DNA from: Nitratifractor sp.
GTDB lineage: Bacteria; Campylobacterota; Campylobacteria; Campylobacterales; Sulfurovaceae
NCBI GenBank assembly: GCA_015488535.1
Contig: WFNP01000023.1
Span: 1-34,467, forward strand
Reading direction: 5' to 3'
Length of the DNA stretch: 34,467 nt
Part shown: one piece after another, positions 8,627-16,353 of the stretch
Position numbering within the stretch: position 1 is the first letter of the stretch
Layout: each line of letters starts with the position of its first letter
Made by a program: the position numbers and the translations under genes
The notes under the pieces: generated by a model
The model's input: the letters and a program-made list of their open reading frames with translations, nothing else
What the model was told of the DNA's origin: nothing
Databases searched by the model: none

Positions 8627-9292
8627 TCATTTTTTTCTTGACTCTTTCTCTTCTATACCGCTTACTCCAAATCTCCTGGCAATTTCTTGTTTTACTCTGT
8701 CTGGAGATATATCTCTGTATCCAAGCCCTACTAATGAGTGATAAAGCAAATCAGCTGCTTCATAAATCACCTGTTCATCGCTCTCTTCATCTATTGCTAC
8801 TGCCAACTCATCAGCCTCTTCTTTGATTTTTGAGAGTAGCAACTCTTTGTCATCAAGCAGTTTTTTTGTCCATGATTTGGCACCGGATGAGTTTTTTCTC
8901 TCTAGTATCGTATGATAGAGAGTATCTACTGCACCATAAATTTCTGAAGCATCTTTTTGAGGCTTGGATACTGTTTTATTTTGAGTTACAGAGGTAAAAA
9001 AGCAACTTTTTCTGCCTGTATGACAAGCTACGCCATTTTGCTCAATTTTCATCAACACAGTATCACCATCACAATCAATCAGTAAATCTACCACTTTTTG
9101 GGTATGTCCTGATGTCTCACCCTTTTTCCAGAGTCTTTGTCTGCTTCTGCTAAAATAGTGTGCATATCCGGTTTGAAGAGTCAAATTATATGCCTCTTCA
9201 TTCATGTATGCCAACATCAGAACTTCATTTGTCTCACTGTCCTGTGCTATTGCCGGAATAATAGGATTTTTATTCCAATCTACTGTTATCAT
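8627..9292 (-). CDS. hisIE: Bifunctional phosphoribosyl-AMP cyclohydrolase / phosphoribosyl-ATP pyrophosphatase
   Basis: 221 residues catalysing steps 2 and 3 of histidine biosynthesis in the cytoplasm. The N-terminal HisI half (1-110) has YFSRSRQRLWKKGETSGH, the metal-binding DCDGD and GVACHTGRKSCFF. The C-terminal HisE half (about 118-210) has the helical MazG-like pattern KLLDDKELLLSKIKEEADEL followed by YEAADLLYHSLV. The length is normal for a HisIE fusion. The start overlaps the stop of the SPFH gene by 4 bases, so the two are translationally coupled. No other his genes are visible here. Confidence 0.95.
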   Translation of the reverse strand: MITVDWNKNPIIPAIAQDSETNEVLMLAYMNEEAYNLTLQTGYAHYFSRSRQRLWKKGETSGHTQKVVDLLIDCDGDTVLMKIEQNGVACHTGRKSCFFTSVTQNKTVSKPQKDASEIYGAVDTLYHTILERKNSSGAKSWTKKLLDDKELLLSKIKEEADELAVAIDEESDEQVIYEAADLLYHSLVGLGYRDISPDRVKQEIARRFGVSGIEEKESRKK

Positions 9293-10386
9293 TTAGTATC
9301 TCCTACGCTTACAGCTTTTTTGCTCTCTTTTGTATCTATCCAAATATTTGGCACAGCTCCACCGGGAGTTAGGAATATTTGGGCATTTTTATTACTCTTT
9401 AGAGCTTCATTAAATCCTCTTTGGGTTTTGATCTGCTCAAGTCTCAATAAATCTTCACTCAATGACTGGGCTATTACTCTGTTTGCTTTTGCCTGAGCAT
9501 TTGCCTCTATTGTGATTTTGTCAGCTTCACCCTGGGCTTCAATTCTTTTTTTCTGGGCTTCACCTTTGGCAATTTCTGCTTTTCTTAGAGCTTCCTGCTT
9601 GGCTTTTTCTTTCATCTGCTCAGCTATTGTGACTTGCTGTTTAGCTATTTGGACTCTTTCTATCTGCTCTTTGATTTTTTTTGGTAAGTCTATATTTCTA
9701 AGCTCTACAGAAGTAAGTATCACAGGTTTGCCCGGCAGTGAGTCAATAGCCTGTTTGATTTTTGTCTCTATAGCCTTGGCTATCTCATTTCTCATCTCAG
9801 GCAGTTTTTCGGCTGAATATCTGCCTATTACATCTCTGACGACTTCCTGCACTTTTGAGTTGATAATCTTCTCTTCCCAGCTTGTTCCCCATTTTTCTAT
9901 CGTATGTGGAGCAGATTCAGGTCTCAACCTGTACTGCACTGCCAAATCAATATTAACTGTCAATCCACCCTTATCCAGCACTCTGATAGCCGGATTTCTT
10001 TTTAAACCACCTTCAAAACTGCTAAATCCATCTCCAATACTGCTTTGATTGGAGTTACTGTATGTAATGAGTCTTACTCTTGTATTTACAGGTACTATCT
10101 GCTCGACAAACGGTATAAAAAAGTGTAATCCCGGATTTAACGGTCTATTTTCAAATTTACCCATTACCACTTTGATACCCACTTCACCGGAATTTATGAC
10201 GGTAAATGGTCTAAGCAGTAAAAAGAGTATGAAAAAAGCACCTACAATAATCATAACTGATATTGCTTTGTTTCCTCCAAAGGGATTTTCAAAATTCATA
10301 CTGTTGTTATTGTTTGATGAACCATTGTTGTCATCAGGCTTTGGTTTACTGTTTTTTTTATAATAATCATTTAAATCTGCCGGCAT
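9289..10386 (-). CDS. SPFH/prohibitin-family membrane protein (HflK/HflC-like)
   Basis: 365 residues. A flexible Asn/Ser-rich N-terminus (1-40) is followed by one membrane helix (about 44-62, AISVMIIVGAFFILFLLL), then a prohibitin/SPFH domain with VVMGKFENRPLNPGLHFFIPF, and a long Ala/Glu/Lys-rich coiled coil (about 235-310). The family forms large ring or cage oligomers in the inner membrane, often associated with the FtsH protease; that role is family knowledge, not shown here. The neighbourhood with ilvE resembles the Campylobacter jejuni Cj0268c-ilvE arrangement as I recall it. Its last bases overlap hisIE. A TTACTGA/TCAGTAA palindrome lies 24 bases upstream of the start. Confidence 0.88.
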   Translation of the reverse strand: MPADLNDYYKKNSKPKPDDNNGSSNNNNSMNFENPFGGNKAISVMIIVGAFFILFLLLRPFTVINSGEVGIKVVMGKFENRPLNPGLHFFIPFVEQIVPVNTRVRLITYSNSNQSSIGDGFSSFEGGLKRNPAIRVLDKGGLTVNIDLAVQYRLRPESAPHTIEKWGTSWEEKIINSKVQEVVRDVIGRYSAEKLPEMRNEIAKAIETKIKQAIDSLPGKPVILTSVELRNIDLPKKIKEQIERVQIAKQQVTIAEQMKEKAKQEALRKAEIAKGEAQKKRIEAQGEADKITIEANAQAKANRVIAQSLSEDLLRLEQIKTQRGFNEALKSNKNAQIFLTPGGAVPNIWIDTKESKKAVSVGDTK

Positions 10387-10409
10387 ATCTTACCTCTTTT
10401 TTTATTTAT

Positions 10410-10425
10410 TTACTGACTTCAGTAA
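10410..10425. promoter_or_regulatory. Perfect palindrome upstream of the SPFH gene
   Basis: TTACTGA-CT-TCAGTAA, a 7-bp inverted repeat with a two-base centre, 24 bases before the SPFH start codon. The position fits an operator in the promoter or leader, but no regulator can be named. Confidence 0.3.
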
Positions 10426-10468
10426 TAGCTTTCTACACATTTCAAAATACAACTTTTACCTACTTGCT

Positions 10469-10530
10469 CCACACCAGGAGATGTGTAGTATGACTGCCAA
10501 ATTAGTTACACATCAGGAGATGTGTAACTA
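10469..10530. repeat. Two tandem hairpins with AGGAGATGTGTA core
   Basis: The first unit (10470-10485) pairs CACACC with GATGTG with one mismatch around the loop AGGA. The second (10503-10530) is a perfect 12-bp stem, TAGTTACACATC/GATGTGTAACTA, with the same loop AGGA. The two share ACAYCAGGAGATGTGTA. Neither is followed by a proper T-run on the minus strand, so termination after ilvE is possible but not certain. They may belong to a small palindromic repeat family. Confidence 0.6.
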
Positions 10531-10589
10531 GAAAAAGCCCCTGTCTTTGCTAAAAATCTTTAAAATTCCCCAATTACCAATATACTATT

Positions 10590-11504
10590 TTATATATATG
10601 TCAAATAGTGCTTATACTTCTCATTTCTGCCATATACCACATCAAAATATGCACTCTGAATCTGTGCAGTAATTTCGCCTCTTCTTCCGTTTCCTATAAC
10701 TCTGTGATCAAGTGAATTAATAGGTGTAATCTCTGCGGCAGTTCCAGTTAGGAATGCTTCATCACAGATATATATCTCATCTCTTGTAATATTTCTTCGC
10801 TCTACCTCTATACCCATGTCATTTGCCAACTCTATTACTGTAGCTTGAGTGATAGATTCAAGAGAATTATCATTTGGAGGAGATATCAGTTTGCCGTCTC
10901 TTACAATAAACAGACACTCTCCTGTGCCTTCTGCGGCAAAGCCGTTTTCATCCAGCATCAAGGCCTCTTCAAAGCCGTTTTCGATGGCTTCATATTTTGC
11001 CATCTGGCTGTTTAGATAGTTTGCAGCCGCTTTGGCCTTGCCAAATGTGCTTCTGTTTGGATTTCTTGTAATTGAAGATGTACATACTTTGATACCGTTT
11101 TCAAGCCCCTCTTCTCCAAGATATGCACCCCACTCCCATGCTGCTATCATGGTATTTACAGGTGCATGAGAATGATATAGCCCCATTACTCCATAGCCAA
11201 GATATATCAATGGTCTGATATATACATTGGAAGCAAAGTCATTGCTTCTAAGTAGCTCAATATGAGCCTCTCTTACTCTCTCATAATCAAAATTTGGCTC
11301 AATAGCTACAATTTTGGCTGAATTGTATAATCTCTTTGTATGATCATCCAATCTAAATATTGCCAACCCATCTTCTGTCTGATAGGCTCTTGTACCTTCA
11401 AATACTGCATTTCCATAATGTAAAGTGTGAGTCAAAACATGAACTTTTGCTTCATTCCATGCTACCAATTCACCATCCATCCATATATACTTAGCTTCTT
11501 TCAT
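10590..11504 (-). CDS. ilvE: Branched-chain amino acid aminotransferase
   Basis: 304 residues, a fold-type IV PLP enzyme doing the last step of Leu, Ile and Val synthesis in the cytoplasm. THTLHYGNAVFEGTRAY at about 26-41 is the typical start of the domain. The PLP lysine is most likely Lys158 in FGKAKAAANYLNS, and EALMLDENGFAAEGTGECLF binds the cofactor phosphate region. The length matches E. coli IlvE (309). The start ATG follows a GGAG site. It reads divergently from the cd1-like gene, sharing a 259-base gap, and is separated from the downstream SPFH gene by the hairpin repeats. Confidence 0.95.
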   Translation of the reverse strand: MKEAKYIWMDGELVAWNEAKVHVLTHTLHYGNAVFEGTRAYQTEDGLAIFRLDDHTKRLYNSAKIVAIEPNFDYERVREAHIELLRSNDFASNVYIRPLIYLGYGVMGLYHSHAPVNTMIAAWEWGAYLGEEGLENGIKVCTSSITRNPNRSTFGKAKAAANYLNSQMAKYEAIENGFEEALMLDENGFAAEGTGECLFIVRDGKLISPPNDNSLESITQATVIELANDMGIEVERRNITRDEIYICDEAFLTGTAAEITPINSLDHRVIGNGRRGEITAQIQSAYFDVVYGRNEKYKHYLTYI

Positions 11505-11643
11505 TACTGTTACTCCGATAAATGTTTATAATTTTTGAAAGAGATGATATCCAAAAGGGAGTAAAAAGCGGTTGATTTATAATAATTTTAACTGTTACAA
11601 ATAGTTTAACTATACTCTGTGATTATAAAAATTTTTACTTTAC

Positions 11644-11657
11644 TTGATTAAAATCAT
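11644..11657. promoter_or_regulatory. FNR/CRP-family binding site upstream of the cd1-like gene
   Basis: TTGAT-TAAA-ATCAT matches the FNR/NNR consensus TTGAT-N4-ATCAA at nine of ten defined positions. It lies 106 bases upstream of the cytochrome cd1-like start codon, within range for activation by an oxygen- or nitric-oxide-responsive CRP/FNR regulator, as is common for nir genes. It could also act on the divergent ilvE. Confidence 0.5.
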
Positions 11658-11701
11658 TTTTTTACAAGTTATCAACTGTTATTATTAGTCAGGTTCTATC
11701 T

Positions 11702-11722
11702 ATGTCAATTTGGTTTTGACAT
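11702..11722. promoter_or_regulatory. Inverted repeat ATGTCAA-N7-TTGACAT
   Basis: A perfect 7-bp inverted repeat with a 7-base spacer ends 41 bases before the cd1-like start codon. Its right arm contains TTGACA, but no convincing -10 follows at 16-18 bases. It may be a second operator in the same promoter region. It does not fit the FNR consensus. Confidence 0.35.
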
Positions 11723-11763
11723 AAAATAATGAACTGTTTGAATGAATCTAAAGGAGAGAAGTT

Positions 11764-13473
11764 ATGAGAGTAGGAACCGTTTTAAGTTATGTAGCAGCTG
11801 CATCACTTGCTGTAACATTTGCAAGTGCCGGAACATCAAAAATGAATTTTGCAAAAATGTATGAAAAAGAGTGTCAGGGTTGTCACGGACCTATCCACCA
11901 AGGTGGTGTCGGAGCAGACCTCAGACCAAAAGCACTTAAAAAGAAAAACAAGCAGATGCTTGTAGATGTAATTCTTCAAGGTAAACCGGGAACTGCAATG
12001 CCTGCATGGAAATCCAAATTCAGCCGTGATGATGCTGCAGGTATGGTTGAGTGGTTGATGAATTGGAAAAATACTGTAGAGCTTAAACTCTCTCTTGATG
12101 ATGTCAAAAAGAGCTGGAAAAAATTGGCAGACAGAGAGGCTCTGTTTAAAAAGTATCCAAAACCAACAGATGTAAAAGATGTAAAAGATATCGTATTTGC
12201 TACAGAAAGAGATGCATCTCTGGTTGATTTTATTGACGGCACTACAGGAAAAGTATTATCCAGACACAAAGCCGGATTTGCTGTGCATGTTACAGTAACA
12301 AACAAAAGAATGCCAAGATATGCATACTCTATCAGCCGATCAGGTCGTTTGACAATGTTTGACCTCAACGCTCCGGGACAACCGGCAGTAGCCAGTGTGC
12401 AGGTAGGTCAAGAGTCAAGAGGTCTTGCAGTATCACCAGATGGTAAATATGTAATGGCAGGTAACTATAACCCAGGCGGTGCTGTTCTTTGTGATGCCAT
12501 GACACTTGAGCCTCTCAAAGTATATCCTACCGCCAGTGTAATCGACCCGGATGGCAATATCGGACCAAGCCGTGTAGCATATATAGCTGATACACCTTAT
12601 GCTCCATACTTCAGCTTTGCACTCAAAGACGGCGGACATGTATATATCGTAGATTACAGCAAACCTGATTTCCCTGTTGTCGGTGACATTCCAAATATAG
12701 GTAAAATTTTGCATGATGCCTTTGAGAATGAAGGTAAACAGATGGGTAGATTTGTATATGTTGCTTCTCAGGGTAGTGACTTGATGGGTGTAGTAGATTT
12801 GAAAACCAAAAAATTGGCTGCAAAAGTATATACAGGTCCTGGAACCAAACCACATCCAGGACAGGGAAGCTCTTGGTATAACGACAGATATGGTCAATTA
12901 AATGCTACAAACAGTATGAATGTCGGTAATGTTGTAGTTTGGGATATGAATAATGAAGTGGTTGCAAATATTCCAACTGCAGGTGGAGGCTTATTTATAG
13001 GAACAAGTAAAGATACTCCATATCTATGGTCAGACTGTGTACTTGGCGGACCAAGCAACTATAACAAAGTCTATCTAATCAATAAGCAGACACTTAAAAC
13101 TGACAAAATTATCGAAGTAGGCAAAAAAGAGGGTCATCTAATTGATGCTCATACAGGAAAAGTATTACAGACTTGGGATGCTACACAGTATCAAAATGTA
13201 AAAGGCAAAGAGGTTAATTCCAAGATTTCAAAAGAGAAATTGGTTACTTATACTGCCAAACATGGTGCAAAAGTCAAACATCCGGTAGTTCCTAGATTGC
13301 TACACGCAGAGCCGGCAAATCATGGCAAATGGACATTTATATCAGAATGGACTACAGGAAGAATCGGGGTATATAACTCTCAAACAGGTGAATTTATTAA
13401 ATATATTTATAATATGACTACTCCTACATTCACTTACTCTGTCGAGCACAGACAAGAAGTTCCAGGAGCATAA
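11764..13473 (+). CDS. Cytochrome cd1-like protein (NirS family, atypical active site)
   Basis: 569 residues: Sec signal peptide (about 1-22), cytochrome c domain with CQGCH near residue 38 and the Met ligand in AMPAW, then an eight-bladed heme d1 propeller. The proximal d1 histidine is kept (GFAVHVT, as in the NirS GYAVHIS). A gap-free comparison with my recollection of Pseudomonas NirS places Ala-Pro (PYAPYF) where NirS has His-Pro (EHPEF, His327), while the second distal histidine is kept (ILHDAF against FLHDGG, His369). Both distal histidines matter for nitrite reduction, so this may be a divergent NirS or another heme d1 enzyme. No nirE, nirJ or other heme d1 biosynthesis genes adjoin, but a NirF-like protein lies 3 kb downstream. 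A strong AAAGGAGAG site precedes the ATG. Confidence 0.82.
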   Translation: MRVGTVLSYVAAASLAVTFASAGTSKMNFAKMYEKECQGCHGPIHQGGVGADLRPKALKKKNKQMLVDVILQGKPGTAMPAWKSKFSRDDAAGMVEWLMNWKNTVELKLSLDDVKKSWKKLADREALFKKYPKPTDVKDVKDIVFATERDASLVDFIDGTTGKVLSRHKAGFAVHVTVTNKRMPRYAYSISRSGRLTMFDLNAPGQPAVASVQVGQESRGLAVSPDGKYVMAGNYNPGGAVLCDAMTLEPLKVYPTASVIDPDGNIGPSRVAYIADTPYAPYFSFALKDGGHVYIVDYSKPDFPVVGDIPNIGKILHDAFENEGKQMGRFVYVASQGSDLMGVVDLKTKKLAAKVYTGPGTKPHPGQGSSWYNDRYGQLNATNSMNVGNVVVWDMNNEVVANIPTAGGGLFIGTSKDTPYLWSDCVLGGPSNYNKVYLINKQTLKTDKIIEVGKKEGHLIDAHTGKVLQTWDATQYQNVKGKEVNSKISKEKLVTYTAKHGAKVKHPVVPRLLHAEPANHGKWTFISEWTTGRIGVYNSQTGEFIKYIYNMTTPTFTYSVEHRQEVPGA

Positions 13474-13484
13474 TCCCCTATCAA

Positions 13485-13505
13485 GCAGAGCCTTTGTGGC
13501 TTTGC
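13485..13505 (+). terminator. Hairpin after the cd1-like gene
   Basis: GCAGAGCC-TTTGT-GGCTTTGC forms an 8-bp stem with one G-T pair, 12 bases after the stop codon. No T-run follows directly, so it could be a weak terminator or a 3'-end stabilising hairpin. Confidence 0.4.
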
Positions 13506-13593
13506 CCGTCCGAAATACTCTTTTCGAATGTAATTATAATCTGATATTTACTCTTGAAACACTATAATCTATAATTAATATCAAAGGATTTTT

Positions 13594-14631
13594 ATGCAGA
13601 TGGATAACAGCTACAGATTGACAAAATTTGTCAAAGCTGCAGGTTGAGCTGCCAAACTGGCTCCGGCGGAGCTATCACAAGCAATTGACAACTTAACATG
13701 TAGCAATCCAAATTTGTTGATAGATTTAAACAGTAATGAAGATGCGGCTGTATTTAAAATAGATGAGAGTAAAGCACTTGTTCAGACGGTTGATATCATT
13801 ACTCCAGTAGTTGATGACCCTTATTATTATGGGCAGATTGCAGCTGCAAACTCTTTGAGTGATGTATTTGCCATGGGTGGTGAGGTATTGACTGCTATGA
13901 ATATAGTAGGATTTGACGGATGCAATCAGCCAAAAGAGGCACTCAAACTGATACTTGAAGGGGCAAAAAGCAAGATAGAGGAGTGTGGAGGCTCACTGGT
14001 AGGGGGTCATACAATCGAAACACCTGAGATGCTCTTTGGATTGAGTGTAACCGGTATTGTAAATCCAAATGAAATATATAAAAATAATACTCTTAGAGTC
14101 AAAGATTTGATTATACTGACCAAGCCTGTGGGCATAGGTATATTGACCACTGCCCTAAAGGCTGATATGATAGATGAGAAGCTAATCAAATATATTACAA
14201 AGCTAATGACTCAGCTTAATTACAAAGCTTCTCAAATAATGAAGCGATATGACACTTCAGCAGTTACTGATGTGACAGGTTTTGGACTCCTTGGGCATAT
14301 GCTTGAGATGGCATCAGATAGATTTAGTATCCAAATAGACAAAAAAAGTGTGCCTGTAATCAAAGAGGCAATAGATATGGCGGATATGGGTATCATACCG
14401 GCAGGGACATACAACAATATGGAGTATATCCGGGATAAAGTATCTTTTGCCAATAGCTCCAATGATGATATCATACTGTATGATGCCCAGACATCAGGGG
14501 GCTTGCTTATAGCAGTATCACAGAGTGATGCAAAGAGTCTTTTGGATGAATTAAGAGATAACGGATATGAGCAGAGTGCCGTCATAGCAGAAGTCAGAGC
14601 AAAAAGTAAAAAGGCAATTTATGTGGTTTGA
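13594..14631 (+). CDS. selD: Selenide, water dikinase (itself a selenoprotein)
   Basis: 345 residues when the in-frame TGA at 13645-13647 is read as selenocysteine. SelD makes selenophosphate from selenide and ATP for selenocysteine and selenouridine. The N-terminus from the ATG at 13594 reads YRLTKFVKAAG-Sec-AAKLAP, with Sec18 where E. coli SelD has catalytic Cys17 (GCGCKI). Downstream come DIITPVVDDPYYYGQIAAANSLSDVFAMGG and VGGHTIETPE, all SelD hallmarks. Starting downstream of the TGA (for example TTG 13714) would delete the catalytic residue and the ATP-loop start. A GGATTT site precedes the ATG. The end overlaps the HAD gene by 11 bases. Confidence 0.92.
13645..13674 (+). promoter_or_regulatory. 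UGA Sec codon with SECIS-like hairpin in selD
   Basis: Immediately after the TGA codon, bases 13658-13674 can fold as TGGCTCC-GGC-GGAGCTA: five Watson-Crick pairs plus a G-T and a T-A, with a small G-containing loop about 18 bases past the TGA. Bacterial SECIS elements sit at this distance and carry a conserved G in the apical loop. SelB binding is expected but not shown. Confidence 0.65.
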
Positions 14632-15088
14632 GATACCAAATTATGCAAATTTTGAGATTGAAAATATTGTATTTGACTACAACGGCACGCTGGCACTTAA
14701 CGGCAGAGTAGATGAAAAAAGCAAAGAGCCTTTGAATAAACTTTGCAGTAAATTCAGTGTCTTTGTAATTACTGCCGATACATTCGGCAGTGTCAAAGAG
14801 GAGCTAAAAGATTTTAATTTGGAAATCAAGATACTGAAAAGCAGTAATCATACCAAAGAGAAAGCTGATTTCATCAAAGAGTTAAATCCTAATAAAACAG
14901 TAGCCATAGGCAACGGCAACAATGATATTGAGATGATAAAAACTGCTATTCTTTCTATAGCTATCACAGGAGCAGAAGGGTGTGCTACCCGGACACTGCT
15001 TGAGAGTGATATAGTTTGTTATGATATTAATGATGCAATAGATCTGTTTTTAAATCCCAAAAGATTGACAGCTACCCTCAGAAGATAA
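14621..15088 (+). CDS. HAD-family protein, soluble P-type ATPase-like (COG4087 type)
   Basis: 155 residues, a small cap-less haloacid dehalogenase fold. Motif I is VFDYNGTLA with nucleophile Asp19; the second residue of the usual D-x-D is Asn21, as in the soluble P-type ATPase-like group (P-type ATPases have DKTGT). Motif II is the Thr in VITADTFG, and the metal-binding AIGNGNNDIEMI is near residue 92. Without the second Asp, it may be a phosphatase of altered chemistry or an ATPase-like regulator; the substrate is unknown. It overlaps the end of selD by 11 bases, pointing to coupled expression, though a role in selenium metabolism is only an inference. Confidence 0.75.
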   Translation: MWFEIPNYANFEIENIVFDYNGTLALNGRVDEKSKEPLNKLCSKFSVFVITADTFGSVKEELKDFNLEIKILKSSNHTKEKADFIKELNPNKTVAIGNGNNDIEMIKTAILSIAITGAEGCATRTLLESDIVCYDINDAIDLFLNPKRLTATLRR

Positions 15089-15144
15089 GAGCTTTTTGAT
15101 AAAATTATAAAAATTAATCTTTATTATAAGTAAAAGGCTTGAAT

Positions 15145-16257
15145 ATGAAAAAGCTCTTAATAATCTCTCCTGTGATAACTCTACTGCTTCAAGCCACTCC
15201 ATACCTCAGCAACAAATCATGCAAAGAGTGTCATCCGAAAATATATGATGAGTATATGCACTCATGGCACTCAAAAGGCTATTTCAATAATAAACTGCAC
15301 CGTGCTGTAGCAGACAAAGTGCCTGTGTATGATTGTGCCAAGTGTCATATGCCCGCAGCTCCCGATAGAGAAAAGCTGGCAAGTGGAGCAAGTGAGCCAA
15401 AAGCCATATATAAAGAAGACAGTGATGCAGTATCTTGCTTTTATTGTCATCAAATCGCTTTTGTAAAAGAGGCTCATCTCTCAAACAATATTATTTTGGC
15501 AAAACAGGCTCAAGGCTATAAACCATCACTCTTTGGCTCACTGCAAAATCCAGACAGCAGTGACAAACACTCTATGGTGCATAGTCCGATATATGACAAA
15601 TACGCCTGTATCGGATGCCACAGCCACAAACGAAACAAACACGGAGTGCTGATATTTGAAGCCACCAAACCAGGAGAGGATAGCAAAGAGTGTATCAAGT
15701 GCCATATGCCTTATGAGAGTGGTGGCGTAGAGAAGATGAACAGAAGAGCCAGAAGCAGACATAGAAGCCACTACTTCAAAGGTGTGCATGATGCAAAGAT
15801 GAGACAAAAGAGTGTAGATATAAAAATAACTCCTTCAAAAGAGAGACTTAAAATCACTCTCACCAACAAAATGGGACATCCACTCATCATACAGGCAGCA
15901 AGGCAGATGTATCTACATACGCAAATATTCAGAGATGGCAAAGCAATATGGAGCAGTTTCAAAAAAAGCCCACAAGAGGATAAAAAAGCTCTCTTTGTGA
16001 CAGACTATCTATTAGCTGACGGCAAAGAGGCTCCAGTGCCGTATTTTGCTACAAAAAAGGGCTTTAGTAACAATCTAAAAGCAAAAAAGAGTCTGAATTT
16101 GGAGTATAAGATACCCTCACTGAAAAAGGGTGATAAAATAGTATCTGCATTGTATGTAGAGTTAGCTAAACCAAGCTGTATAAAGGTTACAGGACTTGAC
16201 AAAAAGAAGTGGGGAAAAGCTCTGCTTATGAAGAGAGTGGAATTTATAGTAGAATAA
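15145..16257 (+). CDS. Periplasmic pentaheme cytochrome c (cytochrome c554-like)
   Basis: 370 residues from the ATG at 15145, chosen because AAAAGG lies upstream; an in-frame TTG six bases earlier is less likely. A short signal peptide is followed by five CXXCH heme sites at residues 26-30, 64-68, 98-102, 155-159 and 183-187, with many additional His residues as possible distal ligands (for example SWHSKGY and DKHSMVHSP). This spacing resembles the c554 domain class of multiheme cytochromes. Residues about 215-370 contain no heme site and look like a beta-rich domain. It is 56 bases after the HAD gene and 96 before the NirF-like gene. It could feed electrons to the cd1-like protein or take them from it; that is inference. 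Confidence 0.85.
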   Translation: MKKLLIISPVITLLLQATPYLSNKSCKECHPKIYDEYMHSWHSKGYFNNKLHRAVADKVPVYDCAKCHMPAAPDREKLASGASEPKAIYKEDSDAVSCFYCHQIAFVKEAHLSNNIILAKQAQGYKPSLFGSLQNPDSSDKHSMVHSPIYDKYACIGCHSHKRNKHGVLIFEATKPGEDSKECIKCHMPYESGGVEKMNRRARSRHRSHYFKGVHDAKMRQKSVDIKITPSKERLKITLTNKMGHPLIIQAARQMYLHTQIFRDGKAIWSSFKKSPQEDKKALFVTDYLLADGKEAPVPYFATKKGFSNNLKAKKSLNLEYKIPSLKKGDKIVSALYVELAKPSCIKVTGLDKKKWGKALLMKRVEFIVE

Positions 16258-16353
16258 CACAAATGGTATATTGGTTGTTTGTGTATTGGGAAGTGGAGAA
16301 AAAATCTGTATAAATAACCAATTTCAATATTTAATACAAAAAAAGGAAATAGA

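Noticed and set aside
9512-10048. 178-residue open frame on the plus strand opposite the SPFH gene
   Set aside because: It lies wholly antisense to the well-supported SPFH coding sequence, and its Leu/Ile/Ser-rich composition is what the reverse of a Lys/Glu/Ala-rich coiled coil gives.
13714-14631. selD starting at TTG 13714
   Set aside because: It would remove the first 40 residues, including the catalytic position and the conserved K-x-x-x-G region. The upstream frame from ATG 13594 is SelD-like throughout and is interrupted only by one TGA.
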